A DNA stretch of 64,000 bases, taken from positions 868,001-932,000 of the forward strand of contig JAQGEQ010000299.1 of assembly GCA_034620365.1 (NCBI GenBank). The letters are read 5' to 3'. The notes below the pieces were generated by a model. That model saw nothing but the letters and a program-made list of their open reading frames with translations. It was not told the origin of the DNA and did not search any database. Each line of letters opens with the position of its first letter. The first letter of the stretch is position 1. The translations under genes and the position numbers were made by a program. Shown here piece by piece: positions 11,538-24,104 of the stretch. Source of the DNA: Pegea sp. RAD2-039 (Eukaryota; Chordata; Thaliacea; Salpida; Salpidae).

Positions 11538-14314
11538 TATCCGATGAAAGTCTTACGAGGTGAATTAAATAGATACTTTTTTATCAGAATTTAATTTTGT
11601 GATGAAAATTTATTGATTGTTAATTTTATGAGATTTATTAATTAAACTTTTTAGTAATTAAGTACAACTGTCTGTCAATAAAAAGCTGTATGTAAAATTG
11701 ATTTGTTTTGAAAATTAATTAAAATGATTGCTGTAAATATAATCAATTTTTTACACATATGACTAGTATTTAGAAAAATGTCTACAGTTTGATTTTTTTT
11801 AAATATATATTGATGTAAAAATCATAATCCAAATACATTTTTCACTTCCTTTATTCAAATTATTACATCTTGTCAAGATTTTGTAGAAATATCTTTTGAT
11901 ATTATTTCAATTTTTTTAGGATAGTTTCCTGCGTTGAAGCATTAACAGAAAAATTGTGGGTGGCTTATAGCTCTGGCCTGTAAGTACGTTTAAAAGGAAT
12001 TAGAAGCAAAAAGCTCTGAGGAATAGTCTGAAGAAGCATTTAAACCTGATTTGCTCCAAATATAAAGAATGTATTTAGTGACTGAAATATAATATTAGAA
12101 CATAGTAAAATATTTAATAAACATCATAGTTTGTTTCACTTTTAGATTGTAGTGATGGCATGGTTGATATCTACTTCAAAATAAAGCTTAATAGTACTGA
12201 AGTACTTAAAAAAATAAATTAGAAAAGATTGTTTAGATGAGCTAATATCCATATATGGAATTATATGAATATTTATATTCATAATATATATAGATTATTT
12301 ATATGATTATCAGCAAATAAATAATTAGCTGCTAAAAAATAAATAAAAACAATTATTTAAAACTAATTTAGATATATACACGATAAATTGTTAATGAAAC
12401 TAAATCATTTCTTAGACTGGGAAATTTTGTTGATTAAATTGTTTGTTTTTCTATTTTTCATTTGTGTTCATTGAATGTAATTAAATATAGAAAAATTATA
12501 TAAAATTTATAAATAAATTTATATAATGATAAAATTAATAAACGTTTAATTAAAAGCTAAAAAAAAGTTAGTTACGATATTGAAGAGTTCATATTTTGTC
12601 TTTACACAGATTATAAACGACAATTTTTGGTGGTTCAGAAATTCTTACCTTTATGGCAAACGAACAACATCATGAGTTGATATTTCTAACTTATCTCTAA
12701 ATTTAATCAATAGATTAGTTCAGGAGACTTTTTCCGTGTTAATATTTGAAAATTATACAAAAAATCCATTAATTCATCTATAGAGTCCAACATTTTCGGG
12801 TTAAAATTAAGTTTTTTAAGCGAAAGGTCATTTATAAAAAGTGTTTTTTCTATAAACTCGAATAACTTACAAATTTTTCATCTCAGCTTTTACTCATTTT
12901 TTGTATAGTGGTACTCATTTTATCTCAATTTGTTGTTAACCACCTTAATCAATTTTTGTCAGTTTAATTTCAATTAAAAATTAGTTATTTATTTTTAGCT
13001 GATGTGGAAGAACAATAATAGTTAGAACATTTGTCAGTTTATTATTGACTAGTTTAATTCATTCTCTGAAACATATTTAAAGTTAATAGACTTTTCATAA
13101 ACAAATAAAAAAGAGTTTATTTTCAAAAAACTAAAAGTTACTTTAAAATGGTATAAACTGAAAAACTAATTGTAAAATTAGCAAAAAAATTGAGAATATA
13201 ATAAAAACCTTATTAATTTTACCTGAAATAAACTAAATTTATGTAGTTATAGAATTTGTTTTTGCTTAAACTTTAAAAATAGTCACTTAAACATGATCAA
13301 CTTGGTATTTTCAATGATATTTTTGAAGTAAAAAATTAAAATTTCGATAGATTTGATTATGTGGTGACATATAGTTGGCGAGCTTGCCCGGGGGCTATTT
13401 CAATTTTAGTTTGACATTACATGTAGTTTGTATTCTTCAAAAAATAGTTCAGTTTATAAGAAGTTTAAAACAAGTTTGTCTAGTTAGGGTTGCTCAGCTG
13501 AAACTGTGTTGAAATTGTTTTTCAGAAGTTTATATCCATATTTATAAGAAGCTTATTTAGCTGAGGCTTGGTTGAAATCTTAAAGATTCTTTTCCTTAGT
13601 GACTTAGTTTTACTTTTCAGCAAATTCAAAGAAAATAGTGTATTGGAAAAAAATTAATGAATAAGTCAGCAGTTTTCAAATAGAAAATAAAATATTTGAA
13701 TAATTTTTATTTTGATGATAACAATTTTATAAAATTTGAATGTTTGAAGACATTTTGCTGTTGAAATAAAAATGTTGATTTGCAAAATTGTTTTGCTCTT
13801 TTAAAAGAAACTCCCTTTTTTTAGTTCGAATTTCAAATATAAAATATTTATTCAGTAATTTTTTTAGTAGATTTTTCTTGAAAAGAAGACTTTGTTTTTA
13901 ATATCTGCTTCTAAATTCAATAATTTAGAAAGCTTAGTCCTTAAATGCTAAGATCCAATTTCTTTAATATAGCTTGATATTTAATCTTCTAAGGGGCAAC
14001 TGTAGTTGACTGTCAAACGGCAAAAGTTAAAATTTCGAAAACAACAAAATTAAATTTTTAAAGATCTTTTTCATCCGTCAGTCACTTCACACTTGGTCAA
14101 CATTTTTCTACGTAGAAAAATTTAAATAAATTTAAAGCTATAAATAATCAGTTGATAATTCCTAAAATCTGTTTTAATTTCTATGATATTAGAATAATCA
14201 TTCCTAGCTTATACAATTACGTTTGAATAAAGCTATAACCTTTTTTTAAACTTTCTAGTTAAACTGAAAAATCGATTATCTTTTAAAGTCGTAAATATTT
14301 AAAACTAAGCTAAG
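11538..14314. other. AT-rich non-coding stretch
   Basis: No supported exon. A small GC-rich patch near 13378-13394 contains GCCCGGGGGC but shows no further structure. The last few hundred bases should hold the promoter of the lectin gene beginning at 14315; no element was recognised. Confidence 0.5.
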
Positions 14315-17300
14315 ATGAAAGAAATTGTGATTGTCTTAATCACTTTTATGGCGTTTGTTGAATCTGCTAAATTCTACAATAAAGATGGCAGCTGGTCAAA
14401 TCGTGCAAGAAAATTTGGAAGGAAACAAGATGTAACTGAAAATTGTCCTTGTGCTTTATCAGCACTGGCACAAATGGACCGAATACTTCGAAAGCACCAC
14501 GCAGATTCTGTAACGAAACCTATTAACACTTTGATGGGTGCCTTAGAAAGAGTTGCTAAAGGTGAGTTCTTTAAACATTTTGTTGAAATATTATTGTCCT
14601 TGTCGTAAAACATATATCTAAAATTTAATTTAGAGAAAACCAATACTTGAATTAGTTTTATTTATGTCTATATAGGATCTAAATATAAACTTGGCGCAGG
14701 TTTCAATCTTAAAAAGCTAAGGCTTCGACTTACTTTGACTCACACAAAATTGTATAAACAAACTATCTAAAGAATTGGTTTCCAACTGTAGATTTAAGAA
14801 TTATTGTTTTTATTCATTTTTTTTTATTCAATTGATTGAAGATTTTTACTATATGCAAAACAATATTCTTAAAATGTGTTTTATTTCATTTGTAGTGATT
14901 AATTGATCGATTTTGCATAAAATTCTTCTTTGTTCTTTTATTTTGTTGTCAGTATCTTCCATAGAATTTGATGCTAAAACAAATTCTGCGGTTTGAATTT
15001 TATCTGAAATATTTTTGAATAACTAAAGGAAGAAACTGAAGTATTTAATATCAACATGATATAAGTATTTAAAAATCGATTTGGTTAGTGATATCATCAC
15101 AAATATCATTAAAAAAATTCAAGTGAATTGAATAATCTATTCAACTTCTACCCACCAAAACCATTAGTAACAAAACCGACTTTAAAACAAAGTCCTTTTG
15201 ATTCAAAAAAATATTTTATTTTAATTTGAACTTAATACCATCAATGATGTCAGCTATCAAGTTTGTTTTTTAAACAAGCAAGTTGTCAGGCAGAATCAAA
15301 CAGATTTGGAAAATAAATTAGAATTGAAAGTACAAATTAAAAAAAGAAATTTCTAAAAGATACTAAAATATCTATTTTGACACAAAATATTGCTTTTATT
15401 TTAATTAAGCTAAAGAAATTGAAAAATAATAAATACTTGGAGATGATCTTAGATTAAAACCTGCAGAAAGATATTTAGATAATGACAATAATTTTTTCTT
15501 TCAATTTTTATTTATTGCTTTCTAATTTTGATGCCTGATTTTAAGGTGCTCACTATACTGTCTGTTAGTATGATTTCAAATAATTTATTTTAGATTTAAT
15601 TTTTGATTGTGATTTTAACTAATACTATTCAACTATTGTCAAGGGAAAACATTTTCTGTTTTTAGTAGATCGACATAATGACAAAAAATATTTGACAAAA
15701 TATTTGACAAAATGAGAACAATACGAGCCAAAATAAAACGATTTTTTTTTTTGGTTAATTTTAAACCTTTAGAAATTTCCCACCATTTTAAGGTTGTTTT
15801 TCAAATTGTTGTTACACAGTTTAAAGATGTTTGAATTTCTTTAAGTACTCTATCTGACTTGAAATTCTTGATTTTAAGGTATTGGTTATGTAAAAAGTCC
15901 AAATTATACTCCACTATCTCGGCACTAAGTGGTTCAAATAAAATCAATTTTATCCAATTTAAGTGATTACTTATTTCGACACATTTATTCTTCTACAATT
16001 GAGATCATAAGGTCTTTAAAAAAATAAAAAGAGGCATAAAAAGTAAGTGATGTACTTGATCAACATGTTAGGATAAATTTGATGCCAGTTTGATTTTGTT
16101 GTTGAGTTTATCTGGATCACAACCAATAAACGAGAAACAAAGATGTTATAATCATAGACAACTATCGACATCCAGTGAAGCTTCATCATTTTTCATTAAA
16201 ATTAGACCTATGGAAGAAGTTAAACTTCATTATTAATAGCAATTAAAAGTTTCAAATATTTACATGACCAGTCATATGGTTTAAGTGATAAAGCTGGTGA
16301 TAGAAAACGTTTCTGTAATCTTAGCTTGAACCATTAGATAACAAATTAATACAACCTCAAGCTTTATTCGGCACCTCATCATAAAAACCTTTCTAGCTAA
16401 TTTAGATAAGTTATTCAGAGGGGTGAATGTACTTAGGGCTTGTTTGTTCCATGTATTTAGTTAAAAAGCATTTTACTTTGATATAATCTTGTTTGCTTTC
16501 TCAAGTATAGTGTCACCAAATATAAAAAAACAAATTGTCTAAAATTAAGTTTTTATTAAAATTAATAGAAGTATTATTAAAGAATTTTTAAATATTTTAC
16601 TATTTGTAACAAATTTCATTGTTAAAACTTTTTGAAAGCTAAGAAATCATCTATTTTATAAACAAGCTATATAAGATACCAAATCAAATAGACTAAATAA
16701 AACAAAGTTTTACGCAATTTCATATATTTAAATATTTAATTTTAAATTAAAATTAAAAAATAGATTTTTGTAAAATATTATTCTGTACAAAAGCAAATTC
16801 ATCGGCTGATAATTATTGAAAGTTATTTCTTCGATTAAGCTTTGTGAAAGAGAGTAGATAAATAAAAGGAATGAATTTTTTATGAAATCAATAAAGCTAT
16901 GAAAGTGTACTTGATACTAGAATACATTATTGACAAAAATGTCATTTTATTTAAAATTATAAGAATCAGTTATGGGTTATTTTAATTTTCTACATTTTTA
17001 ATCTGATATGTTTGAATAATAAAAACGAAACAGAAAATCACAAACAAGTATTTTCTAAAAGCGTGTTCTAGATAATTGCTGAAACAAATTATAAATTTTG
17101 TGAACAGTTTTTTTTTAATTTTCAACTTTACAAAAAAGTGTTTTGAGCAAAAACAATAAATTTTTTGGATACTTTGCTTAATACTTTGCAAGTACAAGTC
17201 ACGTTTCACTAACTATATCTTCCCCAGTGACCATAAATATTAAACCTTCTAAATATTCATAATTGTTCTTTAAGCGAACTTATTTTAATGATTTGTTTGT

Positions 17301-18935
17301 ATGATTTCAGCTTGTACTGTTCAAGAAGAATGTAGATGCCCAGAGGGATATATGAAGACTGCAGATGGTTTTAGTTGTTTATTGATTGCTGATGAGAAAG
17401 TTGTATGTAATGACGCTTCTAAGATGTAAGTTGACTGTTTTTATCGAGTGTGAGATGTAAACAATATTATTTTTATTATTCAGGTTGTTTTCTTTTAGAT
17501 AAAAGTTTAATAATTTTTTGGCTTTATTTTTCAATTATTTACGAATGAATTTTTTAATTTTTTTGAATTTTTAAAAGTACCATTATAAGATTTTTTTCAG
17601 TTAAATCACGAAATATACAAAAAAATATTGATTTCATTTTTTTATAAGAAAATTGAAAATCGATGTTTTAAGGAAGCATTGAACTTATAAGAATTAAAAA
17701 AGCTTTATTATTGAATATAATATAAGAACTAGAAAAACTAAACCAAAATATTTTTGAATTATTACTTGTGCCAAAATTGTACTAGATGTAAAAATAGTTC
17801 CATTAAAAATTAAAGTAACTTGAAAATAACTTTGAAGACTGAATGAAAGAAACCACACTGCCAAAGTTAATCTTTCATCTTTAAGTCGAAAAGTTTTTAT
17901 TTAAATTAAAATCTAATTTTCACGTAAATGACATCAAAAATAATTACTTAATTATAGAGCTTCAAGGAAATTATTTAAAACGTGAATATTTCTTTTAGCG
18001 ACTCAAAAAACTTTGAAGAACATTAATAAAAAATCTATTAGTATAAAATCAGTAATTAAAATTAAACAAAAACAAGTTGAAGTTGAAGTTATTAAAATTC
18101 AAAAGAAACTTGAAAAACAACTTCTTCTTTTGATTGAAAATTATTTTATTAGATGCGAGGAAGAGTTTGATGGAAGGCTAGCCGTTGCAAAGGATCAAGA
18201 ATCTCTCGATAAATTAGCGAGATTTATTGATGACGTTAGACCAGATAACGATGAGTTTTATTGGATTGGTAAAATTTGTTTATTATGAAAGTTCAAGTAT
18301 AAGTAATCCTACCTGAACTTTCAGCCTATTATCTATGATATCGGTAGAAAGTTAAGTTTTCAATCATTCCAGGATTATCTTACAATACAACTATTGGGGA
18401 TTCCCCGCTATGGAGATGGGAAGATGGCTCGAAGGTTGAGTATGAAGTCACTGAAAAATTGAACAAAACTTCAGAAAATGTCAAAAAAAGTCTAATAAAG
18501 CAAGTAACCATTTGATATTTAATTTCAATCTTTGTGATCAATAGATCCTTGTTTACGATAGAGATTAAAATTCATAAAAAATATTTAAACTTTCGTTAAT
18601 GTCAGATTTGTACGGTAAATGTAAATTAAAATTTCAAACAAGCTTCTAATAAGATACATAGATGTTTGCTTGTCCATTTTCTGCTCGATTAATGGCATTT
18701 GTGAGACATGTTTTGTTTTCAAATAACATGATACTTCATCAAGCTAAGAAATCTTAGATGTTGAACATTGTTTTACAAATTGTTATGTTCTTTCAGCTTT
18801 TCCGGGGAGGACTTGACTCCTATCGAGCGTGTTGCTATCAATAAAAACTTCAAAGGCTCTCATTGGAAGCAAGAAGTTTGTGGAACAAATTATCGAAACA
18901 ATAATTTGGCCAAGCACAAGTACATTTGTGAATAG
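14315..18935 (+). CDS. Secreted C-type lectin-domain protein
   Basis: Five exons: 14315-14561, 17311-17425, 18153-18268, 18373-18499 and 18797-18935, for 247 residues. Phases agree at each junction (1, 2, 1, 2). The start ATG begins a clear signal peptide (MKEIVIVLITFMAFVESA). The mature part opens with a Cys-containing region (ENCPCALSALAQM), then a short Cys-rich EGF-like stretch (CTVQEECRCPEGYMKTADGF), then a C-type lectin domain split over exons 2-5: KICEEEFDGRLAVAKD, WIGL, WRWEDGS, and a terminal CGTNYRNNN...KYICE. No EPN or QPD triplet is visible, so classical Ca-dependent sugar binding is uncertain. No transmembrane segment follows, so the product is probably secreted. The fourth intron fits only with a GC donor (AA|GCAAGTAA); the adjacent GT at 18504 gives the wrong frame. 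Intron 1 is 2.75 kb. Confidence 0.8.
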
Positions 18936-21900
18936 TGAGTGATTCTAACTGTTGAGAATATTTAACTTTATTAGCGAATCAAAATTTGTATTTAGTTTAC
19001 AACATAGCTAGTTTTATTAGACTTTTTTACATGATTATATCAAATATTTCCTTTTTATTCACTTTAAGATAGTATTAGTTTAAATGATGTGATCATTTTT
19101 GAGATGAATAATATATGAAAATAATTTTTAAGCTGTCGATTTTTCAGCTTAATATGAATAAATTAAATAACTCATGAATTCATGAAATAACTCATTAAAT
19201 AATATGGATCATGTTTATTCTTAAGTCAAACTTAAACTATTATAAGTTCGACCATGAAACTTTTTATATCTCTTTAAATAAAACTTTGAGTTTTGCTGTT
19301 ATTTTATAGCATAATGTTCAAGATCGAGGTGTTGAGTGAACTGTAGATGTTCCATCTTAAGAAGATTGGTGTCATATATTCTCGACTTGATATTGGAATC
19401 ACCACAGCTTAAAACTGTAATATCAAATTCTTTAAAGTTGCTTTTTTTCAAATTGCTTCTCTTTTAGTTGGAATGTAAATTAATCTCTAAATTTAAATTA
19501 CTTTAAACTTCCTCTTTCACGTAAGGCTAATTTGTATAAAAAAATTATGAGATTTATTGATTTGCTGAATTTATGTAAACTTGCTTCAAAAATTTACCTT
19601 TTAAAATATCATATTATATTATATAAATTTATTTATCTAATTGACTATAATAATTTACCGTAAATTCTGGTTAAAATCTTATCCACTTATATCATTCATT
19701 TCTTATTTTGTTACTGAAAGCTTATCTTTAATAGAGTTTTGCACTTATAATACCGCTTTGATGACATTTATAGCTATTTTATTAAAATTATAAAGTTATT
19801 TTTGTTGAAATATTCAGCTATAAAGTAAAATAAGCTGTAACAATTTTTTATTCAACAGCAATAGTCTCAAATAAAGATCTTATGAGCGCTGATAGAAATA
19901 TAGTTTGAGCTATTCAAAAACTTAGTTTTAACAAACTTAGATTAAATGTTTCTTCTATTCAATCCACGGTCATTTTGAACAATAGACCTTTTTGTCGTTT
20001 TGAATTTTGATAATTTGCTTTCTAAAGACTAGGAAAAAGTAAATGATAAAAACTTTATCTTTGATCAGTTTAATGGAAACATAAACAGCTGTTCTCAGCA
20101 ATTCTTGGTTTGGGAACTCATAAAATCATAAAATATTACGCAATTATTTTTTTTTATTTTTACAAATAACTTTTGTCCTTGTGAAAGAGTTTATTTGTTT
20201 TGAATTTAAAAAAAAAACATTTTTTTAAATATTGAAAACTATTATTCTGAGCCATTAAATTTTCCTAAATTTTCAAAATAAGTACTTATTTATTTTTATC
20301 AAAATTAAGCGATTTTATTCTTAATAAGTCTGAAAATGAAAGTTTTTTGTGAATATTTAAACTTAGACCTTTAGCTACAAAAATCTTAAATTAAAAATCT
20401 CTGTTTTCTCTTTGAATTTATGAAAATAGCAATTTTTCTCAAAGTTTTAGAGAATAATAAACATTAAAATATTGAAATATACATTTCAAAGCGTGCTTAA
20501 GATATTTATGAAAGCTATTTTAAGCTGGCTTTATATCACTCATTGATTTTATCAAACATCTGTTTTAAAAACTGTTAAATAAGAGGATTAAAAAGACTTC
20601 TAAAAATAATTTCCAAAAATGATTTCCCTGGTTGTATTGAAACTCATCCTTAAGAGACATTCTAAAAGGTGCAAGCTGTAAAGATGACAGAAAGTTATAG
20701 AGTTTGAAGTTTTCAAGACTTGTAAAAAGAAGTATAAAAGAGAATAAAACAAATTAAGCCGAACAGTTTTTGAACCAGAAATTAATCTAAGATAAAATTG
20801 AATTAAAGTATTAGACTTCCTTTTTAATCAAGTTATTCTCTTCTAAGACCTTTTTGTATTTTGAGACTTGATGTAATAAATTCGATTTTCTTCTCTTTGA
20901 CAGTTTATTGGAGTTTTGTCTAAACAAAAAAAAATAAATAGAAAAACAATAAAAGAAAATATAATTTTCGAGGTAGCCTATCATGAACGTCGTTAAGTAA
21001 ACTACCAGTTTCATGTGATTGACTCATAGATTTTACCATTTTTATTCTAGATGGTTCACTACTTCACTAAGATGATCGTTTTATTCTCATTTTGTTTCAC
21101 CGAAATATTATCTAAGGTTTACTGAAAGCCATCAAGAGCTGGTTTTGTGTCAAGAGCTTTTACGGCTGTACAATTTTCTCAAATTTTTTGTAATTATAAA
21201 TTGTTTTATTGGTTTGAAAAGTGCTTTGGTAATTTCAGTTTTCTTGTGCTAGACAGAAAGTATAATTTTGCTATAAGAACTTCTCAATTTAGTAGTGACA
21301 CTTTTTATTTAGATTTTAAGTTGCTAATCTGAGAGGTGAGATCTTAAAGTAAAGTAAATAAAAGTTCGAGATTCATAAGGATACTGAACTCTTGGGGTTA
21401 AAACTACTCGTTGTATCTATAAGAAGATATTCAATCGTAAAATCAAATAAAAAAGATTCATCAAATTTATGATTTATTTAGAAAATAGAAATGAATGTGA
21501 GATGAAGAAGTGAAAAGTAAAAATGTTTTTTTTTAATTTCAGGCAAACTTCAAAAGTTAAATTTCAAAAAGTAAATTAAGAGATAAATATGTAACAAAAA
21601 ACACGATCAAGTCTAAATAATAAACAAGAAATTTAGAAAAGAGATTTGGAAACAGCTTAGAAAAATCATTTTTAAACTTACAATCTACATTTAATTTTAG
21701 TGAAGGTAACTTAAACTTTCACTTGGTTGACAGCAAAAGTATTTAGCTTTTGATGAATTTAATGATTTTAAAAAGTACACAAGCATTTTGTATCCAACCC
21801 TCGAAATTTCAGAATATCTTTGCCAGCATTTTTTAAAAGCTTGTTTTGATTGATTGTATTTTGAGTATTGTCCTCGAAGTTTGTCCTTATTTATAAGAAA

Positions 21901-22541
21901 AATCTAAACATCTCATACTTATGACACTCAATCAGTATGAAGTAGAAAAGCATTCACAGTGTTTAATTGATTTAAGTTTTGTAAACATAATTTATTTATT
22001 CGGTTAAATCCATACTAAAGCTATGAAAAGCATATTTGTATAAATATATTTTAAATAGTCTTAAGATTTGTTTAAAAAGTTTGTATACATAGGAGATATA
22101 AGCATAGACATTTTGTGTAAATTGTTAAGGGTAGGTTATAATAAATATCTTTAAGATGATAAGTTTAAACAAAATTTATTGGAATAAATAACTAGACAAA
22201 GTATAAGAATGATTTTGAACAAACGTAAAGTTTTAGCTGAAAAACTAAAGTTTAAGCTATTAAAAGTTATAAGAAAGAATAATAAGCAAAATTTTGCTGG
22301 CTTATCAGAAAAAAAAACTTTCCAGGAAAATTCAACTGATAATTGTAGGAAACAGAAAAGACTTATTATTTACTTCATTGGAATTTTCTTAAATCTTTCA
22401 GACATTTTATAAATTATAAAAAAAAAGAAATAAGTTAAGAAAATAATAAGTTTTAATCAATAATAACTGATGTGTCTTGAATAAATGGTGATTATACAAC
22501 TTTAATATTGTCTAAATAAATTCATTGGCAATAAACAATTG
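18936..22541. other. Gene-poor stretch with an isolated signal-peptide-like ORF at 21058
   Basis: Mostly AT-rich non-coding DNA. At about 21058-21117 a short plus-strand ORF (MVHYFTKMIVLFSFCFTEIL) looks like a signal peptide and ends at AAG|GTTTAC, a possible phase-0 donor, but I could not find a matching downstream exon. The open frame at 22209-22412 is Lys-rich and has no support. Confidence 0.3.
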
Positions 22542-24104
22542 CTATTGCTGATCGGGTTGTGAGTTCATCCAATTTGTTGTTCCTTCACTAGAAGATTCTT
22601 CATTTATTCTTGTAGTTTCTTTTGAGTCTGTCTTATCCATTGTAGTAAAACTACTTTCAGAGTTATACATGCTTGACCACCTAGAAGTATTTGCTTGTGA
22701 TTGTTGCAATAGTTTGATGATATTTGTCATAAAGCAAGCTCTTTCATTCAGCTTTTGTGCCTCAGTGGTAACTATTCGAAGAGCTTTGTTAATTGAATCA
22801 GCGCATTGAATCATCATTGTCGTATTAGCTACGGTCAGGTTATAAAAGTTTTGGCTTAAATTCAACTGCTGCAAGCCTGCTTGCATCAATCTGATTTGTG
22901 TAAAATCAGGCCAAATATTTGAAGTGTTCTTTTTCCAGGCGTTTGGTTGAAACATTTGTCCATTAAATGAAGCATCTGTATTTGGTTGAGCTGAATTGGG
23001 ATGAGCAAAACTGTGACTCTTAAAGTCAGGTAGTTTTGTAGAAGCAGCTGCAACATCACCAAATAGTTCATTTAGCTTATCATAAAATTCCATCACACTT
23101 TTATTCAATCCATCAAATGAGTTTTTGATCTTTGCTCGAACTAAACCGTTCCTTAACGACTTAATCTTATTCTTTATTCGATGGTACCCTTCAACCATAC
23201 TCTTAGGCAACTCAATTTTACTTCTGTAAACAGTACAGCGGCCAAACTTATCAACTGAATGTCCAGAGCTTAAAGGTGGACCAAAATCATCTGCAGGGTA
23301 TACTAATGCCATCCTGTTTCGAATTTCCGAATAAAAATTGAACAAATTAGCTTGAAAGTTTAAACCTCTCTCTACCATTGATTGTTTGTAGGATAACATT
23401 GTATCGATGAGCATACTAGTTTTGTCGGAGGTCCACAAGAACCTCGCCTCTGACTGTTTATGGATTACTCTACTAGGATCAGACTGAATGCTGGTAGCTG
23501 AAATATTTGATGGTAGCAAGTGACAACTATCAATAACATTCATTGAATTTTCATACAAATAGTTGTGAGATGTTAACGAGCTGTTGGAAGTCAATTCATC
23601 GTAACATTTTCGTTTATAGTTTGTATTTTGCTCATCATGTTCACTTCTGTATTAAATTATGTTTTGATAAATCATACAGTAAAAATATTTCAGTTAGCGA
23701 TTTATTTAGATGAAAAACATTTCAGTGATAGTTCACTGCTTTCCAGCAACCCCAAAATTAAATATTTTGAATTTATAAGCATACTTATCATTTTAAAGAG
23801 GAAAGCTTATTTTATCAAAGGCATCAAAACACAGTTTTTACATCTTAGATAGTTGTTATCTTTTGGTTATTATTTTTGAATGATCAAACTTAATTAAAAT
23901 GTTAACCCTATATATAGCTGTAAATATATCATAAAGTATCTACGATAATAACTTTTACTTCAATGTTTCAACTTTAATACTAACAAAATGAACTTACGTT
24001 GTATCATGAACAACTTACCTTGTTTCTTGGGAGTTAATTTTTCTTTTATTCACATGTGAACTTCTATCAATAGAAAGATCAATTGATTTTTCTTCACTCT
24101 CCAT
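22542..24104 (-). CDS. Possible Myb/SANT-like DNA-binding protein
   Basis: Two exons: 24104-24019 (ATG; donor ACAAG|GTAAGT, phase 2) and 23646-22542 (acceptor AATACAG, stop TAA), giving 396 residues. The join makes a smooth charged N-terminus with two basic patches (NKRKIN and YKRKCYDE). Residues about 90-190 begin RFLWTSDKTSMLIDTML and continue through YHRIKNKIKSLRNGL. This is the pattern of a Myb/SANT-like (trihelix-type) domain: a tryptophan at the start, helices, and a basic third part. The rest is Ser/Asn/Gln-rich with a helical segment (NKALRIVTTEAQKLNERA) and no catalytic motif. The expected role is DNA binding or chromatin association in the nucleus, or domestication from a transposon-associated Myb-like protein. 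The reading frame is intact over 1.1 kb, so the gene is probably functional. The family call is moderate. Confidence 0.65.

Noticed and set aside
14374..14643. Minus-strand open frame opposite exon 1 of the lectin gene
   Set aside because: Antisense shadow of a coding exon with a signal peptide; no splice sites or domain of its own.
18013..18288. Open frame of 91 codons overlapping the third exon of the secreted lectin gene
   Set aside because: Its upstream half is Lys-rich and lies in the intron; an exon opening at the TTTTAG acceptor (17999) would be in the wrong phase after exon 2. Only the part from 18153 fits.
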